A DNA stretch of 64,000 nucleotides from Bugula neritina (lineage: Eukaryota; Bryozoa; Gymnolaemata; Cheilostomatida; Bugulidae). Shown piece after piece: positions 1-14,013 of this stretch (positions are counted from its first letter, which is position 1; each line of letters opens with the position of its first letter). Made by a program: the position numbers and the translations under genes. Location of the stretch: NCBI GenBank assembly GCA_964035545.1, contig CAXIUT010000097.1, forward strand, positions 248,001 through 312,000, in the 5' to 3' direction. The notes beneath the pieces were generated by a model. The model saw only the letters and a list, made by a program, of their open reading frames with translations. It had not been told where the DNA came from and did no database searches.

Positions 1-60
1 AACATACTAAAATACACTGTAACATATTGAAATACACTGCAACACATTGAAATATACTGC

Positions 61-105
61 AATGTACCGAAATATATGGTAAACTACTGAAATATACTGT
101 CACAC
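61..105 (+). repeat. ATATGGTAAAC landmark element (type copy)
   Basis: This divergent element has TACC at 65-68, nine bases, then GGTA at 78-81, giving a possible 4-bp stem. It is one of very few contexts with GG in the array. About 45 further copies are visible, for example near 1,790, 2,719, 4,530, 5,868, 7,659, 9,617, 12,745, 17,188, 23,570, 28,295, 29,185, 31,113, 32,143, 33,033, 33,923, 34,953, 35,843, 39,403, 44,787, 51,169, 57,121 and 63,609. A few copies read AAGGTAAAC instead (near 3,381, 16,037, 20,337 and 25,250). Its spacing marks the 890- and 1,030-bp units. A protein-binding role is possible but unsupported by anything else here. Confidence 0.7.
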
Positions 106-120
106 ATTGATAAAACTGCA
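104..120 (+). other. Register slip type 1 (-1 bp), type copy
   Basis: The sequence ATTGATAAAACTGC replaces the usual ATTGAAAAATACTGC, removing one base and shifting all downstream decamers. Identical lesions are at about 4,562, 7,690, 9,648, 12,776 and 17,221, all in copies of the same block. Confidence 0.88.
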
Positions 121-450
121 ACATACTGAAATATACTGCGACACATTGCAATATACTGTAACATACTGAAATATGCTGTAGCACACTGAAATACACTGCA
201 ACTCACTGAAATATACTGCAACATACTGAAATACACTATAACATATTGAAATATACTGCAACATACTGAAATACAGTGCTACATACTGAAATTTACTGCA
301 ACGTACTGCAACATAGTGAAATACACTGCAACATACTGCAAGATAGTGAAATACACTGTAACATACTGAAATACACCTCAAAATACTACAACATATTGAA
401 ATGCACTGTAACATATTGAAATACACTGCAACACATTGAAATATACTGCA

Positions 451-480
451 ACATACCTAAATATACGGTAATATACCAAA
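451..480 (+). repeat. TATACGGTAATATACC landmark element (type copy)
   Basis: GGTA at 467-470 and TACC at 474-477 flank a three-base ATA spacer, giving a short inverted repeat in the opposite order to the ATATGGTAAAC element. Dozens of copies occur, with variants CGGTAATGTACC, CGGTGATATACC, CGGTGGTATACC and CGGTGACATACC. The variants track with particular blocks; CGGTGGTATACC, for instance, is seen only from about 38,000 rightwards. Near 42,250 and 47,635 the CGG is replaced by CTG, restoring the ordinary decamer. Confidence 0.7.
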
Positions 481-537
481 ATATACTGTAACACATTGAA
501 AACTACTGCAACATACTGAAATACACTGAAACACACC

Positions 538-562
538 GAAAAACACTGAAAATACTGTAACA
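538..562 (+). other. Register slip type 2 (-1 bp), type copy
   Basis: AACACTGAAAATACTG replaces AACACTGCAAAATACTG, removing one base. I count fifteen copies, near 548, 5,003, 8,131, 10,090, 13,217, 17,661, 24,032, 30,787, 37,326, 39,875, 42,752, 45,261, 48,137, 52,975 and 59,602. All lie just after an ACACACCGAAAAAC stretch. Confidence 0.88.
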
Positions 563-1263
563 CACTGAAATATACTGCAAAATACTGAAATATACTGCAA
601 AATACTGAAATACACTGCTAAATACTGAAATATACTGCAACACACCGCAACATACTGCAACATACTAAAGTATACTGCAACATACTGAAATACACTGCAA
701 AATACTGAAATACACTATAACATACTGAAATATACTGCAACATACTGAAATACAGTGCTACATACTGAAATATACTGCAACATACTGCAACATAGTGAAA
801 TAAACTGCAACATACTGCAAGATAGTGAAATACACTGTAACATACTGAAATACACCGCAAAGTACTACAACATATTGAAATGCACTGTAACATATTGAAA
901 TACACTGCGACACATTGAAATATACTGCAAAATACCTAAATATACGGTAATGTACCAAAATATACTGTAACACATTGAAAAATACTGCAACATACTGAAA
1001 TACACTGCAACACACCGAAAAACACTGCAAAATAGTGTAACACACTGAAATATACTGCAACACACTGCAACATACTGCAACATACTAGAATACACTGTAA
1101 CATAGTGAAATATACTGCAACATACTGAAATACACTGTAACATACTGAAGTATACTGCAACATACTGAAATACACTGCTACATACTGAAATATACTGCAA
1201 CACACAGCAACATACTACAACATACTAAAATAAACTGTAACATATTGGAATACACTGCAACAC

Positions 1264-1742
1264 ATTGAAATTTACTGCAAAATACTGAAATACACTGCTA
1301 CATACTGAAATTTACTGCGACACACTGCAACATACTGCAACATACTAAAATGCACTGTAACATAGTGAAATAGACTGCAACACATTGAAATATACTGCAA
1401 AATACTGAAATACACTGCTATATACTGAAATACACTGCAACACACTACAACATACTGCAACATGCTAAAATATACTGCAACATACTGAAATACACTGCAA
1501 AATACTGAAATACACTGTAACATACTGAAGTATACTGCAACATACTGAAATACACTGCTACATACTGAAATATACTGCAAAATACTGAAATACACTGCTA
1601 TATACTGAAATACACTGCAACACACTACAACATACTGCAACATGCTAAAAGCTGCAACATACTGAAATACACTGCTACATACTGAAATATACTGCAACAC
1701 ACAGCAACTTACTGCAACATACTAAAATACACTGTAACATAT
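1264..1742 (+). repeat. AAAAGCTGC block of about 480 bp (type copy)
   Basis: This block carries the only 3-bp register slip in the array, GCTAAAAGCTGC at about 1,644-1,655. Closely related copies start near 13,933, 19,548, 21,775, 26,751 and 27,508. Shorter related segments with the same slip are found near 43,133 and 48,518. All eight slips are in the same sequence context, so they descend from one event and mark this lineage of blocks. Confidence 0.85.
1641..1660 (+). other. Register slip type 3 (-3 bp), type copy
   Basis: GCTAAAAGCTGCAACAT lacks three bases compared with GCTAAAATATACTGCAACAT type sequence. Eight copies are visible, near 1,646, 14,316, 19,930, 22,157, 27,133, 27,890, 43,133 and 48,518. 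Confidence 0.88.
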
Positions 1743-4700
1743 TGAAATACACTGCAACACATTGAAATATACCGCAATGTACCGAAATATATGGTAAACT
1801 ACTGAAATATACTGTCACACATTTAAAAATACTGCAACATACTGAAATATACTGCGACACATCGCAATATAATGTAACGTACTGAAATATGCTGTAGCAC
1901 ATTGAAATACACTGCAACTCACTGAAATATACTGCAACATATTGAAATATACTGCAACATACTGAAATACACTGCTACATACTAAAATATACTGCAACAT
2001 ACTGCAACATAGTGAAATACACTGTAACATACTGAAATACACTGCAACATACTACAACATATTGAAATACACTGCAACACATTGAAATATACTGCATTAT
2101 ACCTAAATATACGGTGATATACCAAAATATACTGTAACACATTTAAAAATACTGCAACATACTGAAAGACACTGCAACACACTGAAATACACTGCAAAAT
2201 ACTGTAACACACTGAAATATACTGCAACACACTGCAACATACTGCAACATACTAAAATATACTGCAACATACTGAAATACACTGCAAAATATTCAAATAC
2301 ACTGTAACATATTGAAATATACTGCAACATACTGAAATACAGTGCTACATACTGAAATATACTGCAACATAGTGCAACATAGTGAAATACACTGCAACAT
2401 ACTGCAAGATAGTGAAATACACTGTAACATACTGAAGTATACTGCAACATGCTGAAATACACTGCTACATACTGAAATATACTGCAACACACTGCAAGAT
2501 ACTGCAACATACTAAAATATACTGCAACATACTGAAATACACTGCAGAATACTGAAATACACTGTAACATACTGAAATATACTGCAAAATACTGAAATAC
2601 ACTGCTACATACTGAAATATACTGCAACACACTGCGACATACTGCAACATACTAAAATACACTGTAACATATTGAAATACACTGCAACACATTGAAATAT
2701 ACTGCAATGTACCGAAATATATGGTAAACTACTGAAATATACTGTCACACATTGAAAAACACTGCAACATACTGAAATATACTGCGACACATTGCAATAT
2801 ACTGTAACATACTGAAATATGCTGTAGCACACTGAGATACACTGCAACTCACTGAAATATACTGCAACATACTGAAATACACTGTAACATATTGAAATAT
2901 ACTGCAACATACTGAAATACAGTGCTACATACTTAAATATACTGCAACATACTGCAACATAGTGAAATACACTGCAACATACTGCAAGATAGTGAAATAC
3001 ACTGTAACATACTGAAAAACACCGCAAAATACTAGAACATATTGAAATACACTGCAACACATTGAAATATACTGCAAAATACCTAAATATACGGTAATGT
3101 ACCAAAATATACTGTAACACATTGAAAAATACTGCAACATACTGAAATACACTGCAACACACCGAAAAACACTGCAAAATACTGTAACACACTGAAATAT
3201 ACTGCAACACACTGCAACATACTGCAACATACTAGAATACACTGTAACATATTGAAATACACTGCTAAATACTGAAATATACTGCAACACACCGCAACAT
3301 ACTGCAACATACTAAAATAGACTGTAACATATTGAAATACACTGCAACACATTGAAATATACTGCAATGTACCGAAATATAAGGTAAACTACTGAAATAT
3401 ACTGTCACACATTGAAAAATACTGCAACATACTGAAATATACTGCGACACATTGCAATATACTGTAACATACTGAAATATGCTGTAGCACACTGAAATAC
3501 ACTGCAACATACTGAAATACACTGTAACATATTGAAATATACTGCAACACACTGCAATACAGTGCTACATACTGAAATATACTGCAACATACTGCAACAT
3601 AGTGAAATTCACTGTAACATACTGAAAAACACTGCAACATACTACAACATATTAAAATACACTGCAACACATTGAAATATACTGCAACATACCTAAATAT
3701 ACGGTGATATACCAAAATAAACTGTAACACATTTAAAAAGACTGCAACATACTGAAATACACTGCAACACTCTGAAATACACTGCAAAATACTGTAACAC
3801 ACTGAAATATACTGCAACACACTGCAACATACTGCAACATACTAGAATACACTGTAACATATTGAAATATACTGCAACATACTGAAATACACTGCTACAT
3901 ACTGAAATTTACTTCGACATACAGCAACATACTGCAACATACTAAAATACACTGTAACATATTGGAATACACTGCAACACATTGAAATATACTGCAAAAT
4001 ACTGAAATACACTGCTACATACTGAAATATACTGCAACACACTGCAACATACTGCAACATACTAAAGTATACTGCAACATACTGAAATACACTGCAGAAT
4101 ACTGAAATACACTGTAACATACTGAAATATACTGCAAAATACTGAAATACATTGCTACATACTGAAATATACTGCAACACACTGCGACATACTGCAACAT
4201 ACTAAAATGCACTGTAACATATTGGAATAGACTGCAACACATTGAAATATACTGCAAAATACTGAAATACACTGCTACATACTGAAATATACTGCAACAC
4301 ACTGCAACATACTGCAACATACTAAAATATACTGCAACATACAGAAATACACTGCAGAATACTGAAATACACTGTAACATACTGAAATATACTGCAAAAT
4401 ACTGAAATACACTGCTACATACAGAAATATACTGCAACACACTGCGACATACTGCAACATACTAAAATACACTGTAACATATTGAAATACACTGCAACAC
4501 ATTGAAATATACTGCAATGTACCGAAATATATGGTAAACTACTGAAATATACTGTCACACATTGATAAAACTGCAACATACTGAAATATACTGCGACACA
4601 TTGCAATATACTGTAACATACTGAAATATGCTGTAGCACACTGAAATACACTGCAACTCACTGAAATATACTGCAACATACTGAAATACACTATAACATA

Positions 4701-6640
4701 TTGAAATATACTGCAACATACTGAAATACAGTGCTACATACTGAAATTTACTGCAACGTACTGCAACATAGTGAAATACACTGCAACATACTGCAAGATA
4801 GTGAAATACACTGTAACATACTGAAATACACCGCAAAATACTACAACATATTGAAATGCACTGTAACATATTGAAATACACTGCAACACATTGAAATATA
4901 CTGCAACATACCTAAATATACGGTAATATACCAAAATATACTGTAACACATTGAAAAATACTGCAACATACTGAAATACACTGAAACACACCGAAAAACA
5001 CTGAAAATACTGTAACACACTGAAATATACTGCAAAATACTGAAATATACTGCAAAATACTGAAATACACTGCTAAATACTGAAATATACTGCAACACAC
5101 CGCAACATACTGCAACATACTAAAGTATACTGCAACATACTGAAATACACTGCAAAATACTGAAATACACTATAACATACTGAAATATACTGCAACATAC
5201 TGAAATACAGTGCTACATACTGAAATATACTGCAACATACTGCAACATAGTGAAATAAACTGCAACATACTGCAAGATAGTGAAATACACTGTAACATAC
5301 TGAAATACACCGCAAAGTACTACAACATATTGAAATGCACTGTAACATATTGAAATACACTGCGACACATTGAAATATACTGCAAAATACCTAAATATAC
5401 GGTAATGTACCAAAATATACTGTAACACATTGAAAAATACTGCAACATACTGAAATACACTGCAACACACCGAAAAACACTGCAAAATACTGTAACACAC
5501 TGAAATATACTGCAACACACTGCAACATACTGCAACATACTAGAATACACTGTAACATATTGAAATATACTGCAACATACTGAAATACACTGTAACATAC
5601 TGAAGTATACTGCAACATACTGAAATACACTGCTACATACTGAAATATACTGCAACACACAGCAACATACTACAACATACTAAAATACACTGTAACATAT
5701 TGGAATACACTGCAACACATTGAAATTTACTGCAAAATACTGAAATACGCTGCTACATACTGAAATATACTGCAACACACAGCAACTTACTGCAACATAC
5801 TAAAATACACTGTAACATATTGAAATACACTGCAACACATTGAAATATACCGCAATGTACCGAAATATATGGTAAACTACTGAAATATACTGTCACACAT
5901 TTAAAAATACTGCAACATACTGAAATATACTGCGACACATCGCAATATAATGTAACGTACTGAAATATGCTGTAGCACATTGAAATACACTGCAACTCAC
6001 TGAAATATACTGCAACATATTGAAATATACTGCAACATACTGAAATACACTGCTACATACTAAAATATACTGCAACATACTGCAACATAGTGAAATACAC
6101 TGTAACATACTGAAATACACTGCAACATACTACAACATATTGAAATACACTGCAACACATTGAAATATACTGCATTATACCTAAATATACGGTGATATAC
6201 CAAAATATACTGTAACACATTTAAAAATACTGCAACATACTGAAAGACACTGCAACACACTGAAATACACTGCAAAATACTGTAACACACTGAAATATAC
6301 TGCAACACACTGCAACATACTGCAACATACTAAAATATACTGCAACATACTGAAATACACTGCAAAATATTCAAATACACTGTAACATATTGAAATATAC
6401 TGCAACATACTGAAATACAGTGCTACATACTGAAATATACTGCAACATAGTGCAACATAGTGAAATACACTGCAACATACTGCAAGATAGTGAAATACAC
6501 TGTAACATACTGAAGTATACTGCAACATGCTGAAATACACTGCTACATACTGAAATATACTGATACACACAGCAACATACTGCAACATACTAAAATACAG
6601 TGTGACATATTGGAATACACTGCAACACATTGAAATACAC

Positions 6641-6940
6641 TGCAAAATACTGAAATACACTGCTACATACTGAAATATACTGCGACACACTGCAACATAC
6701 TGCAACATACTAGAATACACTGTAACATATTGAAATATACTGCAACATACTGAAATACACTGCAAAATACTGTAACACACTGAAATATACTGCAAAATAC
6801 TGAAATACACTGCTACATACTGAAATATACTGCGACACACTGCAACATACTGCAACATACTAGAATACACTGTAACATATTGAAATATACTGCAACATAC
6901 TGAAATACACTGCAAAATACTGTAACACACTGAAATATAC
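6641..6940 (+). repeat. 150-bp local tandem duplication (two copies)
   Basis: Units 6,641-6,790 and 6,791-6,940 have the same order of fifteen decamers, starting TGCAAAATAC and containing the TAGAATACAC marker. I see no difference between them. The 12.66-kb counterpart near 19,300 does not carry the pair in full, because homology ends there. Confidence 0.9.
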
Positions 6941-6969
6941 TGCAACACACTGCAACATACTGCAACATA

Positions 6970-8896
6970 CTAGAATACACTGTAACATATTGAAATATAC
7001 TGCAACATACTGAAATACACTGCTACATACTGAAATTTACTGCGACATACAGCAACATACTGCAACATACTAAAATACACTGTAACATATTGGAATACAC
7101 TGCAACACATTGAAATATACTGCAAAATACTGAAATACACTGCTACATACTGAAATATACTGCAACACACTGCAACATACTGCAACATACTAAAGTATAC
7201 TGCAACATACTGAAATACACTGCAGAATACTGAAATACACTGTAACATACTGAAATATACTGCAAAATACTGAAATACATTGCTACATACTGAAATATAC
7301 TGCAACACACTGCGACATACTGCAACATACTAAAATGCACTGTAACATATTGGAATAGACTGCAACACATTGAAATATACTGCAAAATACTGAAATACAC
7401 TGCTACATACTGAAATATACTGCAACACACTGCAACATACTGCAACATACTAAAATATACTGCAACATACTGAAATACACTGCAGAATACTGAAATACAC
7501 TGTAACATACTGAAATATACTGCAAAATACTGAAATACACTGCTACATACAGAAATATACTGCAACACACTGCGACATACTGCAACATACTAAAATACAC
7601 TGTAACATATTGAAATACACTGCAACACATTGAAATATACTGCAATGTACCGAAATATATGGTAAACTACTGAAATATACTGTCACACATTGATAAAACT
7701 GCAACATACTGAAATATACTGCGACACATTGCAATATACTGTAACATACTGAAATATGCTGTAGCACACTGAAATACACTGCAACTCACTGAAATATACT
7801 GCAACATACTGAAATACACTATAACATATTGAAATATACTGCAACATACTGAAATACAGTGCTACATACTGAAATTTACTGCAACGTACTGCAACATAGT
7901 GAAATACACTGCAACATACTGCAAGATAGTGAAATACACTGTAACATACTGAAATACACCTCAAAATACTACAACATATTGAAATGCACTGTAACATATT
8001 GAAATACACTGCAACACATTGAAATATACTGCAACATACCTAAATATACGGTAATATACCAAAATATACTGTAACACATTGAAAACTACTGCAACATACT
8101 GAAATACACTGAAACACACCGAAAAACACTGAAAATACTGTAACACACTGAAATATACTGCAAAATACTGAAATATACTGCAAAATACTGAAATACACTG
8201 CTAAATACTGAAATATACTGCAACACACCGCAACATACTGCAACATACTAAAGTATACTGCAACATACTGAAATACACTGCAAAATACTGAAATACACTA
8301 TAACATACTGAAATATACTGCAACATACTGAAATACAGTGCTACATACTGAAATATACTGCAACATACTGCAACATAGTGAAATAAACTGCAACATACTG
8401 CAAGATAGTGAAATACACTGTAACATACTGAAATACACCGCAAAGTACTACAACATATTGAAATGCACTGTAACATATTGAAATACACTGCGACACATTG
8501 AAATATACTGCAAAATACCTAAATATACGGTAATGTACCAAAATATACTGTAACACATTGAAAAATACTGCAACATACTGAAATACACTGCAACACACCG
8601 AAAAACACTGCGAAATACTGTAACACACTGAAATATACTGCAACACACTGCAACATACTGCAACATACTAGAATACACTGTAACATAGTGAAATATACTG
8701 CAACATACTGAAATACACTGTAACATACTGAAGTATACTGCAACATACTGAAATACACTGCTACATACTGAAATATACTGCAACACACAGCAACATACTA
8801 CAACATACTAAAATACACTGTAACATATTGGAATACACTGCAACACATTGAAATTTACTGCAAAATACTGAAATACACTGCTACATACTGAAATTT
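6970..8896 (+). repeat. 1.93-kb sub-block, second occurrence of 3,842-5,768
   Basis: Aligns with 3,842-5,768 at spacing 3,128 with a modest number of substitutions, such as CCTCAAAA against CCGCAAAA near 7,950. Through the 5,086-bp and 12.66-kb duplications its start is also found at 8,928, 12,056 and 16,501. Its opening module recurs without the full block near 20,736, 25,712, 28,756, 32,605, 33,495, 35,415 and 51,624. This is the commonest kilobase-scale segment in the window. Confidence 0.85.
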
Positions 8897-8927
8897 ACTG
8901 CGACACACTGCAACATACTGCAACATA

Positions 8928-11900
8928 CTAGAATACACTGTAACATATTGAAATATACTGCAACATACTGAAATACACTGCTACATACTGAAATTTACTG
9001 CGACATACAGCAACATACTGCAACATACTAAAATACACTGTAACATATTGGAATACACTGCAACACATTGAAATATACTGCAAAATACTGAAATACACTG
9101 CTACATACTGAAATATACTGCAACACACTGCAACATACTGCAACATACTAAAGTATACTGCAACATACTGAAATACACTGCAGAATACTGAAATACACTG
9201 TAACATACTGAAATATACTGCAAAATACTGAAATACATTGCTACATACTGAAATATACTGCAACACACTGCGACATACTGCAACATACTAAAATGCACTG
9301 TAACATATTGGAATAGACTGCAACACATTGAAATATACTGCAAAATACTGAAATACACTGCTACATACTGAAATATACTGCAACACACTGCAACATACTG
9401 CAACATACTAAAATATACTGCAACATACAGAAATACACTGCAGAATACTGAAATACACTGTAACATACTGAAATATACTGCAAAATACTGAAATACACTG
9501 CTACATACAGAAATATACTGCAACACACTGCGACATACTGCAACATACTAAAATACACTGTAACATATTGAAATACACTGCAACACATTGAAATATACTG
9601 CAATGTACCGAAATATATGGTAAACTACTGAAATATACTGTCACACATTGATAAAACTGCAACATACTGAAATATACTGCGACACATTGCAATATACTGT
9701 AACATACTGAAATATGCTGTAGCACACTGAAATACACTGCAACTCACTGAAATATACTGCAACATACTGAAATACACTATAACATATTGAAATATACTGC
9801 AACATACTGAAATACAGTGCTACATACTGAAATTTACTGCAACGTACTGCAACATAGTGAAATACACTGCAACATACTGCAAGATAGTGAAATACACTGT
9901 AACATACTGAAATACACCGCAAAATACTACAACATATTGAAATGCACTGTAACATATTGAAATACACTGCAACACATTGAAATATACTGCAACATACCTA
10001 AATATACGGTAATATACCAAAATATACTGTAACACATTGAAAAATACTGCAACATACTGAAATACACTGAAACACACCGAAAAACACTGAAAATACTGTA
10101 ACACACTGAAATATACTGCAAAATACTGAAATATACTGCAAAATACTGAAATACACTGCTAAATACTGAAATATACTGCAACACACCGCAACATACTGCA
10201 ACATACTAAAGTATACTGCAACATACTGAAATACACTGCAAAATACTGAAATACACTATAACATACTGAAATATACTGCAACATACTGAAATACAGTGCT
10301 ACATACTGAAATATACTGCAACATACTGCAACATAGTGAAATAAACTGCAACATACTGCAAGATAGTGAAATACACTGTAACATACTGAAATACACCGCA
10401 AAGTACTACAACATATTGAAATGCACTGTAACATATTGAAATACACTGCGACACATTGAAATATACTGCAAAATACCTAAATATACGGTAATGTACCAAA
10501 ATATACTGTAACACATTGAAAAATACTGCAACATACTGAAATACACTGCAACACACCGAAAAACACTGCAAAATACTGTAACACACTGAAATATACTGCA
10601 ACACACTGCAACATACTGCAACATACTAGAATACACTGTAACATATTGAAATATACTGCAACATACTGAAATACACTGTAACATACTGAAGTATACTGCA
10701 ACATACTGAAATACACTGCTACATACTGAAATATACTGCAACACACAGCAACATACTACAACATACTAAAATACACTGTAACATATTGGAATACACTGCA
10801 ACACATTGAAATTTACTGCAAAATACTGAAATACGCTGCTACATACTGAAATATACTGCAACACACAGCAACTTACTGCAACATACTAAAATACACTGTA
10901 ACATATTGAAATACACTGCAACACATTGAAATATACCGCAATGTACCGAAATATATGGTAAACTACTGAAATATACTGTCACACATTTAAAAATACTGCA
11001 ACATACTGAAATATACTGCGACACATCGCAATATAATGTAACGTACTGAAATATGCTGTAGCACATTGAAATACACTGCAACTCACTGAAATATACTGCA
11101 ACATATTGAAATATACTGCAACATACTGAAATACACTGCTACATACTAAAATATACTGCAACATACTGCAACATAGTGAAATACACTGTAACATACTGAA
11201 ATACACTGCAACATACTACAACATATTGAAATACACTGCAACACATTGAAATATACTGCATTATACCTAAATATACGGTGATATACCAAAATATACTGTA
11301 ACACATTTAAAAATACTGCAACATACTGAAAGACACTGCAACACACTGAAATACACTGCAAAATACTGTAACACACTGAAATATACTGCAACACACTGCA
11401 ACATACTGCAACATACTAAAATATACTGCAACATACTGAAATACACTGCAAAATATTCAAATACACTGTAACATATTGAAATATACTGCAACATACTGAA
11501 ATACAGTGCTACATACTGAAATATACTGCAACATAGTGCAACATAGTGAAATACACTGCAACATACTGCAAGATAGTGAAATACACTGTAACATACTGAA
11601 GTATACTGCAACATGCTGAAATACACTGCTACATACTGAAATATACTGATACACACAGCAACATACTGCAACATACTAAAATACAGTGTGACATATTGGA
11701 ATACACTGCAACACATTGAAATACACTGCAAAATACTGAAATACACTGCTACATACTGAAATATACTGCGACACACTGCAACATACTGCAACATACTAGA
11801 ATACACTGTAACATATTGAAATATACTGCAACATACTGAAATACACTGCAAAATACTGTAACACACTGAAATATACTGCAAAATACTGAAATACACTGCT

Positions 11901-14013
11901 ACATACTGAAATATACTGCGACACACTGCAACATACTGCAACATACTAGAATACACTGTAACATATTGAAATATACTGCAACATACTGAAATACACTGCA
12001 AAATACTGTAACACACTGAAATATACTGCAACACACTGCAACATACTGCAACATACTAGAATACACTGTAACATATTGAAATATACTGCAACATACTGAA
12101 ATACACTGCTACATACTGAAATTTACTGCGACATACAGCAACATACTGCAACATACTAAAATACACTGTAACATATTGGAATACACTGCAACACATTGAA
12201 ATATACTGCAAAATACTGAAATACACTGCTACATACTGAAATATACTGCAACACACTGCAACATACTGCAACATACTAAAGTATACTGCAACATACTGAA
12301 ATACACTGCAGAATACTGAAATACACTGTAACATACTGAAATATACTGCAAAATACTGAAATACATTGCTACATACTGAAATATACTGCAACACACTGCG
12401 ACATACTGCAACATACTAAAATGCACTGTAACATATTGGAATAGACTGCAACACATTGAAATATACTGCAAAATACTGAAATACACTGCTACATACTGAA
12501 ATATACTGCAACACACTGCAACATACTGCAACATACTAAAATATACTGCAACATACTGAAATACACTGCAGAATACTGAAATACACTGTAACATACTGAA
12601 ATATACTGCAAAATACTGAAATACACTGCTACATACAGAAATATACTGCAACACACTGCGACATACTGCAACATACTAAAATACACTGTAACATATTGAA
12701 ATACACTGCAACACATTGAAATATACTGCAATGTACCGAAATATATGGTAAACTACTGAAATATACTGTCACACATTGATAAAACTGCAACATACTGAAA
12801 TATACTGCGACACATTGCAATATACTGTAACATACTGAAATATGCTGTAGCACACTGAAATACACTGCAACTCACTGAAATATACTGCAACATACTGAAA
12901 TACACTATAACATATTGAAATATACTGCAACATACTGAAATACAGTGCTACATACTGAAATTTACTGCAACGTACTGCAACATAGTGAAATACACTGCAA
13001 CATACTGCAAGATAGTGAAATACACTGTAACATACTGAAATACACCTCAAAATACTACAACATATTGAAATGCACTGTAACATATTGAAATACACTGCAA
13101 CACATTGAAATATACTGCAACATACCTAAATATACGGTAATATACCAAAATATACTGTAACACATTGAAAACTACTGCAACATACTGAAATACACTGAAA
13201 CACACCGAAAAACACTGAAAATACTGTAACACACTGAAATATACTGCAAAATACTGAAATATACTGCAAAATACTGAAATACACTGCTAAATACTGAAAT
13301 ATACTTCAACACACCGCAACATACTGCAACATACTAAAGTATACTGCAACATACTGAAATACACTGCAAAATACTGAAATACACTATAACATACTGAAAT
13401 ATACTGCAACATACTGAAATACAGTGCTACATACTGAAATATACTGCAACATACTGCAACATAGTGAAATAAACTGCAACATACTGCAAGATAGTGAAAT
13501 ACACTGTAACATACTGAAATACACCGCAAAGTACTACAACATATTGAAATGCACTGTAACATATTGAAATACACTGCGACACATTGAAATATACTGCAAA
13601 ATACCAAAATATACGGTAATGTACCAAAATATACTGTAACACATTGAAAAATACTGCAACATACTGAAATACACTGCAACACACCGAAAAACACTGCGAA
13701 ATACTGTAACACACTGAAATATACTGCAACACACTGCAACATACTGCAACATACTAGAATACACTGTAACATAGTGAAATATACTGCAACATACTGAAAT
13801 ACACTGTAACATACTGAAGTATACTGCAACATACTGAAATACACTGCTACATACTGAAATATACTGCAACACACAGCAACATACTACAACATACTAAAAT
13901 ACACTGTAACATATTGGAATACACTGCAACACATTGAAATTTACTGCAAAATACTGAAATACACTGCTACATACTGAAATTTACTGCGACACACTGCAAC
14001 ATACTGCAACATA
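8928..14013 (+). repeat. 5,086-bp tandem duplication, copy 2
   Basis: Copy of 3,842-8,927. It ends where 14,014 continues with ACTAAAATGC while copy 1 continued at 8,928 with ACTAGAATAC. Sequence after 14,014 follows the order seen after 1,344, so this copy sits inside the larger 12.66-kb repeat. Three substitutions separate it from copy 1, which makes it a young duplication. Confidence 0.92.
11727..12026 (+). repeat. 150-bp local tandem duplication, copied at +5,086
   Basis: The same two-copy 150-bp tandem as at 6,641-6,940, shifted by exactly 5,086 bp. The local tandem therefore existed before the 5,086-bp segment duplicated. Confidence 0.88.

Larger units (their letters stand above)
1..6708 (+). 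repeat. 12.66-kb higher-order repeat, left copy
   Basis: This block recurs at 12,670-19,367. The spacing is 12,669 bp up to about 14,900 and 12,659 bp after it, because the right copy lacks one decamer there (near 14,908). The same ordered series of rare variants is found in both copies, including the GATAAAACTG slip near 109 and the AAAAGCTGC slip near 1,646. The left edge is the window edge, so the true repeat may start further left. At the right edge the copies part at 6,709 (ACTAGAATAC) against 19,368 (ACTAAATTAC). The spacing 12,669 equals 7,583 plus 5,086, which is expected if the 5,086-bp tandem duplication arose inside a longer repeat. Confidence 0.9.
3842..8927 (+). repeat. 5,086-bp tandem duplication, copy 1
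   Basis: Directly followed by copy 2 at spacing 5,086. Both copies begin with ACTAGAATAC and a following AAATTTACTTCG or AAATTTACTGCG stretch. I noticed three substitutions between the copies: 3,914 T against 9,000 G, 8,220 G against 13,306 T, and 8,520 T against 13,606 A. The length is 5,090 minus 4, matching the four 1-bp register slips in the unit (near 4,562, 5,003, 7,691 and 8,131). Internally, 3,842-5,768 and 6,970-8,896 are an older repeat pair 3,128 bp apart. Confidence 0.92.

Noticed and set aside
6181-6948. 255-codon open frame on the - strand (and a copy at 11,267-12,034)
   Set aside because: It is the antisense reading of the decamer array. Overlapping - frames are open over the same bases with the same peptide period, there is no non-repetitive domain, and it contains the 150-bp tandem duplication. 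I see no promoter, splice or codon-bias signal.
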